Source: CAWJLE01 sp963843645 (GTDB lineage: Bacteria; Chloroflexota; Anaerolineae; DAOTYC01). From it: a DNA stretch of 64,000 bases. Where the stretch lies: positions 62,001-126,000 of the forward strand of contig CAWJLE010000001.1 of the NCBI GenBank assembly GCA_963843645.1, given 5' to 3'. The notes beneath the pieces are model-generated. The model saw only the letters and a list, made by a program, of their open reading frames with translations. It was not told the DNA's origin and did no database searches. Positions 23,340 through 33,774 of this stretch are shown here, one piece after another (the first letter of the stretch is position 1; each line of letters opens with the position of its first letter). Made by a program: the position numbers and the translations under genes.

Positions 23340-25229
23340 ATGGGTAGAACGTTCAAGTCGGTAGCAGCGCTCGTCGCACTGGTCATGATCGCTTCCATGT
23401 TATTGGCAACGCCGGGCCTGGTCAACGCCCAGGAGCCGGCCCAGTTCTCACCGGACCTGTCGCGCCCCGGCAAGGCTCGCGCCGATCTCAGCTTCTACTT
23501 CGCCTCGCCGCTGGTTGCGAACCCATTCTGGGACGAAGTCGAAGCCGGCTGGAAGGACGCCTGCGCGTTCTACGGCGTGAAGTGCGACTTCACCGGCCCG
23601 ACCACGGTGGACATCGCCGAGCAGCTGAAGTTCTTCGAGGCCGCCATGGCGCAGCACGTAGACGGCATCGTCACCGATCCGCTCAACCCGGCCCAGTTCG
23701 CCTCCATCTTCAAGCAGGCCACCGAGATGGGCATTCCCGTCGTCGCCATGGACAGCGACGCACCCGACAGCGCCCGCGTCGCCTACTACGGCAGCGACAA
23801 CAAGAGCGCCGGCAAGCTCCTGGGCGAGACCCTGGTGAAGCTGACCGACGGCAAGGGCAAGATCGGCATCCTGACCGGCGTGCTGGACGCGGAGAACCTG
23901 CACCAGCGCATCGACGGAATGAAGGAGGCCTTCGCCGGCCATCCCGATATGGAGATCGTCGCGATGGAAGGCGACAACTACCTGATCGACGTCGGCATCC
24001 AGAAGGTCACCGGCATGTTCCAGGCGCACCCGGAGATGAACACCATCGTCGGCCTGCACTCGCAGACCCCACAGGCCATCGGCTCCGCCCTCAAGGAGCT
24101 GAACCTGGTCGGCAAGGTCACGGCCACAGCCTGGGACGCGGCGCCCGAAGGTATCGATTACGTCAAGCAAGGCGTCCTGAATGCTCTGCTGGTCCAGAAG
24201 CCGTACGACATGGGCTGGCGCAGCCTCTACGGCCTGCTGACCATCGCCGAGGGCTATCCGTCGTACGTCGCGGGCGCACACGACACCGGCATGTTCGTCG
24301 TGAACAAGGACAACGTCGACACGTACAAGGAAAACAAGGACCCGCTCGCCCGCCCGGACAAGAAGCTGGCGGACCGCAGCATCTACTTCGCTTCCCCGCT
24401 GGTCGCCAACCCGTTCTGGGATGACGTCGAAGCCGGCTGGAAGGCTGCCTGCACGTTTTACGGCGTGAAGTGCGACTTCACCGGCCCGACCACGGTCGAC
24501 ATCGCCGAGCAGTTGAAGTTCTTCGAGGCCGCCATGGCACAGAACGTGGACGGCATCGTCACCGATCCGCTCAACCCCGCCCAGTTTGCGACCACCTTCA
24601 AGCAGGCCACCGACATGGGCATTCCCGTCGTCGCCATGGACAGCGACGCGCCCGACAGCGCCCGCATCGCCTACTACGGCAGCGACAACACCAGCGCCGG
24701 CCGGCTGCTGGCACAGACGCTGGCGAAGCTCACCGACGGCAAGGGCAAGATCGGCCTGCTGACCGGCGTGCTGGACGCGGAGAACCTGCACCAGCGCATC
24801 AACGGCATGAAGGAAGTCTTCGCCAACTACCCCGACATGGAGATCGTGGCGATGGAAGGCGACAACTACCTCATCGACGTCGGCATCCAAAAGGTCACGG
24901 GCATGTTCCAGGCGCACCCGGAGATGAACACGATCGCCGGACTGCACTCACAGACCCCGCAAGCCATCGGCTCGGCCCTCAAGGAGCTGAACCTGGTCGG
25001 CAAGGTCACGGCCACAGCCTGGGACGCGGCGCCCGAGGGCATCGATTACGTCAAGCAGGGCGTGCTGAACGGCCTGCTGGTCCAGAAGCCGTACGACATG
25101 GGCTACTGGAGCGCGAAGTCGCTGCTGACGATCTCGTCCGGGTACCAGGTCGACGTCGCCGGGGCGCACGACACCGGCATGATGTTCGTGAGCAAGGACA
25201 ACGTCGACACGTACGCGACGCAGAAATAG
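23340..25229 (+). CDS. tandem-duplicated CUT2 sugar-binding protein (two full domains in one chain)
   Basis: 629 residues from ATG 23340. A signal peptide (VAALVALVMIASMLLATPGLVNA) is followed by two complete Peripla_BP_4-type domains: residues ~48-340 and ~345-629. The repeat period is exactly 888 bases (296 codons): SFYFASPLVANPFWDEVEAGW at 23490 matches SIYFASPLVANPFWDDVEAGW at 24378, and most residues between are identical. Both copies keep the sugar-contact segments FTGPTT, VAMDSDAPDSAR, TGVLDAENLHQR and TATAWDAAPEG. A typical member has one domain of ~300-330 residues. The duplication is recent and in frame, giving a two-site receptor for the ABC transporter. Confidence 0.9.
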   Translation: MGRTFKSVAALVALVMIASMLLATPGLVNAQEPAQFSPDLSRPGKARADLSFYFASPLVANPFWDEVEAGWKDACAFYGVKCDFTGPTTVDIAEQLKFFEAAMAQHVDGIVTDPLNPAQFASIFKQATEMGIPVVAMDSDAPDSARVAYYGSDNKSAGKLLGETLVKLTDGKGKIGILTGVLDAENLHQRIDGMKEAFAGHPDMEIVAMEGDNYLIDVGIQKVTGMFQAHPEMNTIVGLHSQTPQAIGSALKELNLVGKVTATAWDAAPEGIDYVKQGVLNALLVQKPYDMGWRSLYGLLTIAEGYPSYVAGAHDTGMFVVNKDNVDTYKENKDPLARPDKKLADRSIYFASPLVANPFWDDVEAGWKAACTFYGVKCDFTGPTTVDIAEQLKFFEAAMAQNVDGIVTDPLNPAQFATTFKQATDMGIPVVAMDSDAPDSARIAYYGSDNTSAGRLLAQTLAKLTDGKGKIGLLTGVLDAENLHQRINGMKEVFANYPDMEIVAMEGDNYLIDVGIQKVTGMFQAHPEMNTIAGLHSQTPQAIGSALKELNLVGKVTATAWDAAPEGIDYVKQGVLNGLLVQKPYDMGYWSAKSLLTISSGYQVDVAGAHDTGMMFVSKDNVDTYATQK

Positions 25230-25323
25230 CAGCAGCAACCTGATGGAACACGGGCCGGGGGCGGGAGCGCGCACACCTCCCGCCCCCGTGTCCACCGCTT
25301 GCGGGACGGAAAGGGCAACTGCC

Positions 25324-26859
<1,536 letters not shown>

Positions 26860-26904
26860 AAAACGACACACAACCGTGAATGTGGTAAAATGGGAGAATC
26901 TGTC

Positions 26905-28071
26905 ATGTCGAGTATGACACCGCGGGACCGCATCCTGGCCGCGTTCGCTCACCAGGAGACCGACGTCGTGCCGTTCGACCTGGGCGGCGTGAAGACGACC
27001 AGCATGAACGTCGTTGCGTATCAGAATATGGAAAAGGCCCTCGGGTTCGAGCCGTCACCGATCCAGTGGGGCAACTACCTCAGCCAGCGAACGCACATGA
27101 GCGAGTCGCTCAGCGCCTTCTTCGGGGGCGACGTGCGTCGTGTACACGTGCCGCACCCGACGCCACTTCCGCCGGACAAGCTGGCCCGCGTGCAGCTCGA
27201 CGAGTGGGGCATCGAATGGACACAGGAACCGGCGGGGCTCTTCTACGTCACGAAGCCCCCACTGGCACGGGCCGAGAGCATCGCCGACCTGAACGCCTAC
27301 CCCTGGCCGGTGCCGGCCGACGTTTTCCTGGCGCCGGAGGCCATCGCCGCCGCCGCGCGCCGCCTGCGTGAATCCACCGACTGCGCGATTTGCCTGGACC
27401 TCCCCGATACGATCGTTCACGTCTCGCAGAACATGCGGGGCTACGAGCAGTGGCTGGTCGACAGCGTGTCGGACACACCGTTCTTCGAAGCGTTGCTGGA
27501 CCACATTGCGGACCTCTACTGCGCCATGGTGCAGCCGGTGCTGCGGGCCGCGGGCGACGCCATCGACCTGGTCATCATCTGCGACGACATCGCCGTCCAG
27601 AACGGGCCGCTGATTTCGCCCCGGACGTATCGCCGCCTGATCAAGCCTCGCCACGCCCGCGTGTTCGAGGCGATGCGGGCCGCCACCGACGCCAGGATCG
27701 TGTTCCACAGCGACGGCTCGATGCGCTGGGGTCTGCCGGACCTCGTCGATATGGGCGTGGACGGCTTCAACCCGGTGCAGTGCTCCGCGGACGACATGGA
27801 CCCGGTGGGATTGAAGCGGGACTTCGGCCGCGACATCCTGTTCTGGGGCTCGGTGGACACGCAGCACGTGCTCCCGTTCGGCTCGCCCGACGACGTGCGC
27901 GCCGAGGTGCGGCGCATGATCGACGCGTTCCACCACGACGGCGGCTTCGTCCTGGGCTCCGTGCACATCATTCAGAAGGAAGTGCCGCCGGCGAACGTAT
28001 TGGCCATGGCCGAAGCCGCGCACGTGTACGGCGGCCGCTCCGGCGGAAAGCGTTTTCGGCTGGCGCAATGA
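26905..28071 (+). CDS. uroporphyrinogen decarboxylase-family protein (UroD-like)
   Basis: About 388 residues from ATG 26905 (an ATG at 26890 and one at 26911 are alternatives). It begins TPRDRILAAFAHQETDVVPFDLGG, the standard URO-D barrel opening, and has LVIICDDIAVQNGPLISPRTYRRLIKPRHARV and VFHSDGSMRWGLPDLVDMGVDGFNPVQ, the region that in methyltransferase relatives (MtaA, MtbA) binds zinc and coenzyme. The barrel ends with GGFVLGSVHIIQKEVPPANVLAMAEAA. Real HemE is unlikely: members inside sugar ABC operons are a distinct, uncharacterised branch. It lies 46 bases after the ATPase and before a GntR regulator. Confidence 0.85.
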   Translation: MSSMTPRDRILAAFAHQETDVVPFDLGGVKTTSMNVVAYQNMEKALGFEPSPIQWGNYLSQRTHMSESLSAFFGGDVRRVHVPHPTPLPPDKLARVQLDEWGIEWTQEPAGLFYVTKPPLARAESIADLNAYPWPVPADVFLAPEAIAAAARRLRESTDCAICLDLPDTIVHVSQNMRGYEQWLVDSVSDTPFFEALLDHIADLYCAMVQPVLRAAGDAIDLVIICDDIAVQNGPLISPRTYRRLIKPRHARVFEAMRAATDARIVFHSDGSMRWGLPDLVDMGVDGFNPVQCSADDMDPVGLKRDFGRDILFWGSVDTQHVLPFGSPDDVRAEVRRMIDAFHHDGGFVLGSVHIIQKEVPPANVLAMAEAAHVYGGRSGGKRFRLAQ

Positions 28072-28090
28072 CGAAGGGTAACCACAGATT

Positions 28091-28804
28091 GTGAGAGACG
28101 GACGCATGAAACCTAACCCGAACGCAGACGACGAACCGATCAACCAGGTAAACATTCGCAACGAGGTCTACGAGCGCATCCGGCGCGGCATCATCGGCCA
28201 GCAGTACCCGCCGGGCTATCGCTTCAAGCTGAACGAGCTGGAGGCCCGGCTGGGCGTCAGCCGCACGCCGATCAAGGAGGCGCTGCAGCGACTGCAGGCC
28301 GAGGCACTGGTGGAAATCCGGCCCCGGCGCGGCACGTTCGTGATCAGCATCGACCGGCAGGAAGTCGAAGACACGTGGGAGATGCGCCGCCTACTGGAGG
28401 GCTACGCCGCCGAGGTCGCCGTGGCCCGGGCGACCGACGAGGACGTCGCGGAGCTGTGGGCGCTCATGCGCCAGCTGGAACCGCTCTACTCCGAGCACGA
28501 CGTCCAGGACGTGGTGGAGCAGATCATCACCCTGGACCACACCTTTCACGCCCGCTTCGTGGCGATCGCCCACAACCGGCGCCTGAGCGACCTGTACGAC
28601 ACGATCGGCCACTTCGTCCAGCTGATCCGGGTGCAATCGGTGTTCCACCTCTCCGATCTCGAGCTGGCCCGGTCGGAGCACCACGCCATCATGGACGGCC
28701 TGCAGCAGCGCGACGCCCCCGCCCTGGTCGCGGCCGTGGACCACCACATCACGCGCTCCATCGACCGCCTGTTCCAGCGCTTCGACCGCAATCCGGAGAA
28801 GTGA
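28091..28804 (+). CDS. GntR/FadR-family (FCD) transcriptional regulator
   Basis: 237 residues from GTG 28091, or 232 from ATG 28106. The winged helix is in IRNEVYERIRRGIIGQQYPPGYRFKLNELEARLGVSRTPIKEALQRLQAEALVEIRPRRGTFV. The FCD ligand domain shows WEMRRLLEGYAAEVA, the metal-binding residues in LDHTFHARFV, and SEHHAIMDGLQQRDAPALVAAVDHHI. As the last gene of the CUT2 operon it is the likely local regulator, responding to a sugar acid or related catabolite. A palindrome follows 13 bases after the stop. Confidence 0.9.
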   Translation: MRDGRMKPNPNADDEPINQVNIRNEVYERIRRGIIGQQYPPGYRFKLNELEARLGVSRTPIKEALQRLQAEALVEIRPRRGTFVISIDRQEVEDTWEMRRLLEGYAAEVAVARATDEDVAELWALMRQLEPLYSEHDVQDVVEQIITLDHTFHARFVAIAHNRRLSDLYDTIGHFVQLIRVQSVFHLSDLELARSEHHAIMDGLQQRDAPALVAAVDHHITRSIDRLFQRFDRNPEK

Positions 28805-28817
28805 TGGTGGCACACGC

Positions 28818-28851
28818 AAAACTTCCGAAGTTTTAGAAACTTCGGAAGTTT
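28818..28851. repeat. ACTTCCGAAGTTT palindrome, copy 2
   Basis: 15-base arms around TAG, directly after the gntR stop. Likely transcription end of the CUT2 operon, though no T-run follows. Confidence 0.8.
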
Positions 28852-28942
28852 GAGTTCACCTACTCCCCACCATGGAGGCACAGGCGCGCGTCTCGTCGTC
28901 GCGCCTGTGCCAGGCCATTGACAGGGCCGGCTCGGCGCACTC

Positions 28943-28974
28943 AGACTTCCGAAGTTTTGGAAACTTCGGAAGTC
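28943..28974. repeat. ACTTCCGAAGTTT palindrome, copy 3
   Basis: 15-base arms around GG, 12 bases beyond the catalase stop. Copies 2 and 3 stand between the convergent gntR and katA genes. Confidence 0.8.
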
Positions 28975-28986
28975 TCGTGCCGCCGA

Positions 28987-30483
28987 CTACGCGTCGACGT
29001 GCAGGTGCGGGGCCATCTTGCCGGCGGGCGCGCGGAGCGCCGCCACGGCTTCGGCGACCCGCTGACCGTATTCGGGGTCCGCGTTGCGGAAATACCCGAC
29101 GCAGCGCTCGACGATCTCGTCCAGGCTGACCTGCGACAGGCTGCCGGCGATGTTGTCGATCAGCCGCTGCTGCGCCTCGGCGTCCATCACCCGGTAGAGA
29201 GCGCCGGCCTGAACGAAGTCGTCGTCTTCCGCGTGCTGCTCCGGCGCGTGGGAGCCGGCCCAGCCGTGCACCTCGATCGGCGCGTAGAGCGGCTCGTTGG
29301 TCTGAACCGGGCCGTTGAAGCTGTTCGGCTCGTAGTTCTTGGCGCGGCCCGCGTTGCCGTCGAACCGCATGAACCCGTCGCGCCCGTAGTTGGCCGCTTC
29401 CACCGCGTGCGGCCGGTTGACCGGCAGCTGGGTGTGGTTGGCGCCCAGCCGATAGCGGTGGGCGTCGCCGTAGGCAAAGAGGCGCCCCTGCAGCATCTTG
29501 TCCGGCGAAGGCCCGATGCCGGGCACGAAGTGGGCCGGATTGAAAGCCGCCTGCTCGACTTCGGCGAAGTAGTTGTCGGGGTTGCGATTCAGCACCAACT
29601 TCCCGATCGGGATGAGCGGGTAGTCCTCGTACGGCCACACCTTGGTCAGATCGAAGGGGTTGAAGCGGTACGTCGGAGCTTCCGCCGCCGGCATGATCTG
29701 CATCTTCAGCGTCCAGGACGGGTACTCGCCACGGTCGATGGCGCGCAGCAGGTCGAGCTGGTGGTGGTCCGGCTGCTCGCCCGCGAGGCGCGTCGCCTCT
29801 TGGGCCGTCAGGCAGCGGATGCCCTGGTCGGTCTTGAAGTGATACCTGACCCAGAAGACCTCACCCGCCGCGTCCACCCACTGGTAGGCGTGGGAGCTGA
29901 AGCCATCCATGTGCCGATAGCTCGCCGGGACGCCCCGGTCGCCGAACAGCCAGGTGAACTGGTGGGTCGCCTCCGGCGAGAGGGACAGGAAGTCCCAAAC
30001 GTTGTCCGGCTCCTGCACGTTCGTGTACGGATCGCGCTTCTGGGAGTGAATGAAGTCGGCGAACTTCAGCGGGTCCCGGATGAAGAAGATCGGCGTGTCG
30101 TTGCCCACCATGTCGTAGTTGCCGTCCTCGGTGTAGAACTTCAGCGCGAACCCGCGCGGATCCCGCGCCGTGTCGGCCGAGCCCTTCTCACCGGCGACCG
30201 TCGAGAAGCGCGCGAAGACTTCGGTCCGCTTGCCCACCGCGCCCAGGAACCGGGCCCTGGTCCAGTGCGTCACATCGGTCGTCACCTCGAAGGTGCCGTA
30301 GGCGCCGGACCCCTTCGCGTGCACCACGCGCTCCGGAATGCGCTCCCGCTCGAAGTGGGCCAGCTTCTCGATCAGCAGGTGGTCCTGCATCAATACCGGG
30401 CCGCTCGGGCCGGCAGTCTGTGAATTCTGGTTGTCCGCCACGGGCGCACCGGATTCAGTCGTCAAAGTCTTGCGATCACTCAT
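28987..30483 (-). CDS. katA: heme catalase (clade 3, KatA type)
   Basis: 498 residues from ATG 30483 behind AGGAG, the standard size of small-subunit monofunctional catalases. Visible landmarks: RIPERVVHAKGSGAYGTFEVT with the distal His (about residue 54), FSTVAGEKGSADTARDPRGFALKFYTEDGNYDMVGNNTP-type segment with the distal Asn, and the proximal heme ligand Tyr in RLFAYGDAHRYRLG near residue 340. It decomposes hydrogen peroxide in the cytoplasm. A fur/perR-family gene lies just upstream on the same strand with its own terminator, and a PerR-box-like site lies in between. Confidence 0.95.
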   Translation of the reverse strand: MSDRKTLTTESGAPVADNQNSQTAGPSGPVLMQDHLLIEKLAHFERERIPERVVHAKGSGAYGTFEVTTDVTHWTRARFLGAVGKRTEVFARFSTVAGEKGSADTARDPRGFALKFYTEDGNYDMVGNDTPIFFIRDPLKFADFIHSQKRDPYTNVQEPDNVWDFLSLSPEATHQFTWLFGDRGVPASYRHMDGFSSHAYQWVDAAGEVFWVRYHFKTDQGIRCLTAQEATRLAGEQPDHHQLDLLRAIDRGEYPSWTLKMQIMPAAEAPTYRFNPFDLTKVWPYEDYPLIPIGKLVLNRNPDNYFAEVEQAAFNPAHFVPGIGPSPDKMLQGRLFAYGDAHRYRLGANHTQLPVNRPHAVEAANYGRDGFMRFDGNAGRAKNYEPNSFNGPVQTNEPLYAPIEVHGWAGSHAPEQHAEDDDFVQAGALYRVMDAEAQQRLIDNIAGSLSQVSLDEIVERCVGYFRNADPEYGQRVAEAVAALRAPAGKMAPHLHVDA

Positions 30484-30652
30484 CGTGAGTTGCTCCTTTC
30501 TCTGCATCGAACTGGAAACACCTCGGCCACGCCTCCGAATCGGCGTGACGCTTCCTCGCCTGGCGTCTGACTACACACGTCACCTCCTCACCTGGCCTGC
30601 TCGACTCCGCCGGGCGGATCTGGCGTCGATTGGCCACACTCGAGCTGTGAAG

Positions 30653-30667
30653 ATAATCAGTTCTTAT
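30653..30667. promoter_or_regulatory. candidate PerR/Fur box upstream of katA
   Basis: ATAATCAGTTCTTAT is a 15-base imperfect palindrome resembling the PerR consensus TTATAATNATTATAA. It lies 170 bases upstream of katA, next to the PerR terminator, in an AT-rich stretch. Functional link is inferred. Confidence 0.4.
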
Positions 30668-30692
30668 AAAGACTCATTCTCCCAATTAGATT

Positions 30693-30715
30693 AAAAAAAG
30701 AGGCCCCGTCGGCCT
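30693..30715 (-). terminator. intrinsic terminator of the perR-like gene
   Basis: Reading the minus strand, AGGCC/GGCCT stem followed by CTTTTTTT. The stem overlaps the TAG stop codon. Confidence 0.75.
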
Positions 30716-31154
30716 ATCGTTGGCGCTGGCAATCGGGGCAGATCCCGTACAGGTCCAATCGATGGCCCACGATCTGAAAGCCGGACATCTCGGCCACTTC
30801 CTGTTCCATTGTCTCGAGGAACTTCACCTCCGGGTCCATGATCTTGTGGCAGCGAACGCAGATGAGGTGGGGATGCGGATATGGCCTGTTGCCGTCGTAG
30901 CGGTTGTCGTCGTCGCTGAAACCGAGCTCAAGGATCTCACCCATTTCTTTCAACAATGCAAGCGTCTTATACACGGTCGCGGGACTGGTCGTGGGAAATT
31001 GTTTCTTGAGCTGAGCGTACAGGTGCGCCGCACTGGGGTGATCCCGGCTTTCGGCGAGCAGATGAAGCAGTGCGATCCGCTGTGGGGTCAAGCGGTGTCC
31101 CTGCTCCTGAAGTCTGGATACCAGCTGCTCAAATCGTTCTTCTGGGTCGGCCAT
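30714..31154 (-). CDS. perR: Fur/PerR-family peroxide or iron regulator
   Basis: 146 residues from ATG 31154. The winged helix covers LQEQGHRLTPQRIALLHLLAESRDHPSAAHLYAQLKKQFPTTSPATVYKTLALLKEMGEI. The regulatory metal residues are visible in RYDGNRPYPHPHLICVRCHKIMDPE, with Asp at the position that in PerR favours Mn/Fe and peroxide sensing. The structural zinc comes from CVRC and CPDC. Its placement next to katA supports a PerR role more than Fur. The symbol is by inference. Confidence 0.85.
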   Translation of the reverse strand: MADPEERFEQLVSRLQEQGHRLTPQRIALLHLLAESRDHPSAAHLYAQLKKQFPTTSPATVYKTLALLKEMGEILELGFSDDDNRYDGNRPYPHPHLICVRCHKIMDPEVKFLETMEQEVAEMSGFQIVGHRLDLYGICPDCQRQR

Positions 31155-31250
31155 AACTCTCACAGAATCGGTGTCTACAGATAATCACTCTCGACAGGAT
31201 AGCAGGCGTTGGCGGCTTTGTCAAATCGACGCGGAAGCAGGGTGAAAGCC

Positions 31251-32327
31251 CTACAGCGCGACCTGCAGGAACTCGGCCATCCGCGCACGCTCCGCCTCCA
31301 GCGCCGTCTCGAACGCCCCGCTCGCCGGACGGCCGTCGACGAAGCCCAGGTCGACGTCCAGCCGGCCGTCCCTCACCGCGACGTTCGCCCAGCCGACGAT
31401 GCGCTCGCGCCACAGCATGGGCAGCGCATAGTAGCCCCATCGTCGCGCCGCGGCCGGCGTGTAGGCCTGGAATCGATACGGCCAGCCCCACAGATGCTCG
31501 AAGCGCCGGCGGTCCCAGACGATGGGATCGAACGGCGCGAGCCAGCGCACCTCGTCGCGGACCTCCGGGGGGTGCCGGTCCGCCGCCGGCCACAGGTACG
31601 TCATCCCCTCGACTTCGGCCGTCTCCAGGTCGCCGGCCTGCACCAGGCGGCGAATCGCCTTGCCGTCGTGGGGAACGCTGGGCGCGGCATAGCGCAACCG
31701 CGCCACCACGTCGCGCAGCATCGGCGCGGTGATCGGCGCGTACTGGGACGCCAGCAGCAGCACCAACCGGCGCATGCGCTCGTCGGGGTCCAGCGTCGAC
31801 ACGGGGGGCGTGGCGGCAACGTACCGGCGCAGGTTGCCGTCGCGGTCCGCCACCCGCAAGTGGCCGCGATAGTGCAGCAGCTCCAGCACGCGCGTGGTGG
31901 CCTTCGCCTGCCCGCCCCACCTGCCCGGCACGCGCATCTTGCTCCATTCCTTTTCGAGCCGGCGGTGGTCGGTCTCGCCCTGCCGGCGGACCAGGTCCAG
32001 GACCTGATCGGCCAGCCCGGGGAAATCGCGCTCCACGCTCCATTCGCCGTCGCGGGGATGCAGGAGGTGCAGCAGGCTGCGAGGCAGGAAGCCGTAGACG
32101 TGCAGCATGTCCTCCTCGAGGTCGAGGTTGGCATAGTCCCGTCCCAGGTTGCCCGCGCGGTAGCCCACCACGCGATGCCGCAGAATCAGGTCCTGCGCGC
32201 GGGCCGGCGCGCGAATGGGATCGGCCTGCAGGAACCCGAGGGCGGCGATGGCCTCCGCCGCCGACGCGGCGCTGAACAACGAGCGGGTCGCGGCCTGCAC
32301 GCGCAGGTCTCGAAGGGTGAGGGCCAA
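31251..32327 (-). CDS. AlkX/YcaQ-like DNA glycosylase family protein (HTH_42)
   Basis: 358 residues from ATG 32327. The protein matches the winged-helix HTH_42 family of AlkZ and YcaQ. It starts with LRDLRVQAATRSLF and carries FLQADPIRAPARAQDLILRHRV, where QAD is the QxD catalytic motif of the YcaQ/AlkX branch (the AlkZ branch has QxQ). The C-terminal domain shows WLAPFDPIVWDRRRFEHLWGWPYRFQAYTPAAARRWGYYALPML, the typical beta-barrel signature. Known AlkX enzymes unhook interstrand crosslinks from nitrogen mustards, and cytoplasmic action on DNA is expected here. It stands alone. Confidence 0.85.
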   Translation of the reverse strand: MALTLRDLRVQAATRSLFSAASAAEAIAALGFLQADPIRAPARAQDLILRHRVVGYRAGNLGRDYANLDLEEDMLHVYGFLPRSLLHLLHPRDGEWSVERDFPGLADQVLDLVRRQGETDHRRLEKEWSKMRVPGRWGGQAKATTRVLELLHYRGHLRVADRDGNLRRYVAATPPVSTLDPDERMRRLVLLLASQYAPITAPMLRDVVARLRYAAPSVPHDGKAIRRLVQAGDLETAEVEGMTYLWPAADRHPPEVRDEVRWLAPFDPIVWDRRRFEHLWGWPYRFQAYTPAAARRWGYYALPMLWRERIVGWANVAVRDGRLDVDLGFVDGRPASGAFETALEAERARMAEFLQVAL

Positions 32328-32432
32328 TGTGGCTCCTTTCCTGGCGCAGCAATACGTCTGTGGCGCTCACAGACTGGCCCTGATTATACTACCGGCATGG
32401 GGCCATCGCAGATTCCAGGACCGGGCGCCACC

Positions 32433-32523
32433 CGTCACCTCTGGCGCGGGAGACCACACAGGATCGCCCCTACGAACGGTTCGTAGGGGCGATCCTGTGT
32501 GGTCTCCCGCGCCAGAGGTGACG
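32433..32523. repeat. perfect hairpin with 45-bp arms
   Basis: Arms 32433-32477 and 32479-32523 are perfect inverted copies around one base, centred on GAACGGTTC. It lies between the minus-strand glycosylase gene and a secreted protein gene. No ORF is involved. Confidence 0.95.
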
Positions 32524-32602
32524 GTGGAACCAACCCAATGCCCCGCCTCCACCACGACCGGCGCGGTGCCCGCGGCGCGTGTGAGTGCCGCCGGATTGGG
32601 CG

Positions 32603-33286
32603 TCAGTTATTTTTCTGCACGATCGGCAAGAACACGCTTGCGGGATCAGTGCTGAAGCGTAGTGGTATCGCTCCCTGATTCAGGCGTGGATCTATTACGC
32701 CCGTCCCGGGATTGAACACCACGTAGCCTTCCACGCGGACGCCTTTGGGCAGGGAGAGACTGGCAAAGTAGGTGAAATCGGTGAAGTTGGTGGTGATCGG
32801 AGCCGGCGTCGCCCAACTGGGCGGGGGGGCCGCCGCGACCGAATCGCTCACCAGGCGCAAGAAACTAGAGGCCCCGATGTTAATATTCTGCGCATAGACC
32901 ATGGCGCCGTCGTAATTGAATCCGCGCAAAGCGACGATGTGGGCAGCCGCATCGGTGTTGTAAAGGTATAACACGGTCCCCGTGGCATCATTGTCACTTG
33001 GAACGAAATATACCAGGGCCTCACCGGGAATAGGAGTAGGCAGGACAAAATTCGGGCCAATCCCCCCTTTAGGGAGTTTTTCGGGGGGCACCTCGTCGCC
33101 CCTTGAGATGGAAGGGGGAGCCGGCGTACCACTGCTATCGAGACGGGCGCCGGTCGAGACGGCAAATGGATGATTGGCAGTCGAATATTCTGCGAGCGAA
33201 CGTTGGCTCGGGGCCATAAGCGCAAACGCCAACAAGAGAAGCGTCCCGGTAATCACGGCGGTCAAGAACAATCCCATTCTGGTCAT
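32603..33286 (-). CDS. secreted protein with C-terminal FLPIVQK tail
   Basis: 227 residues from ATG 33286 behind AAGGAGG. A signal peptide (MGLFLTAVITGTLLLLAFALMAPSQRSLA) is followed by a proline-rich linker and a beta-rich domain (ALVYFVPSDNDATGTVLYLYNTDAAAHIVALRGFNYDGA). The last residues are ASVFLPIVQKNN, a tail shared in style with the papain-like protease (AYFPMILKQ). I recognise no named domain. Likely a cell-surface or exported protein. Its codon use is less GC-biased than neighbouring genes. Confidence 0.7.
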   Translation of the reverse strand: MTRMGLFLTAVITGTLLLLAFALMAPSQRSLAEYSTANHPFAVSTGARLDSSGTPAPPSISRGDEVPPEKLPKGGIGPNFVLPTPIPGEALVYFVPSDNDATGTVLYLYNTDAAAHIVALRGFNYDGAMVYAQNINIGASSFLRLVSDSVAAAPPPSWATPAPITTNFTDFTYFASLSLPKGVRVEGYVVFNPGTGVIDPRLNQGAIPLRFSTDPASVFLPIVQKNN

Positions 33287-33774
33287 GTCTTCCTCCTTGC
33301 CACGTGCTTTGTGTGTACAGAAGGCGGAACCCAACTGCCGCTGATCGGTTTCTGTCACTACGAGCGCGACGGCGAACCCGGTTGCGACCACGCGGCCGCT
33401 CTTGCTAGCCGCAAGTAGTGCGTTACTGCACGAAATTTAGTTTGACGCCTGCCACCCGACGCGGCATACTTCACGCCCGTCACGTCGGCTTGCCAGATCG
33501 CCTTCAGAAGATGGGTGCGTGGCCGAGAGGATCGGCCAGCATGGGCCTAACTACACGCGGTCCTGATCGAGGACATACAGCTGTTTGAGGTTTTTTTCGT
33601 TCGCTTCTGCTCTCGTGGTTCCTAATTTCGCAGATTAGGACTTCCTGAACATTAAGGCCAATATAGCACAAATTCGGACGGCTGTCAATGCTTATTTACA
33701 GACAAGCTACCTGCAATTGGTAGAGACCAACGGGGATCAGCCGCGCCGCGATCAGAGCCGACGGCTCCACACTC
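33287..33774. other. AT-richer intergenic region
   Basis: No gene seen. The part 33550-33720 is notably AT-rich and may hold promoter sequence for the minus-strand secreted protein or remnants of transferred DNA. Confidence 0.45.

Noticed and set aside
23448..24947. 499-residue minus-strand reading antisense to the binding protein
   Set aside because: It mirrors the codon pattern of the tandem binding-protein gene and matches no family.
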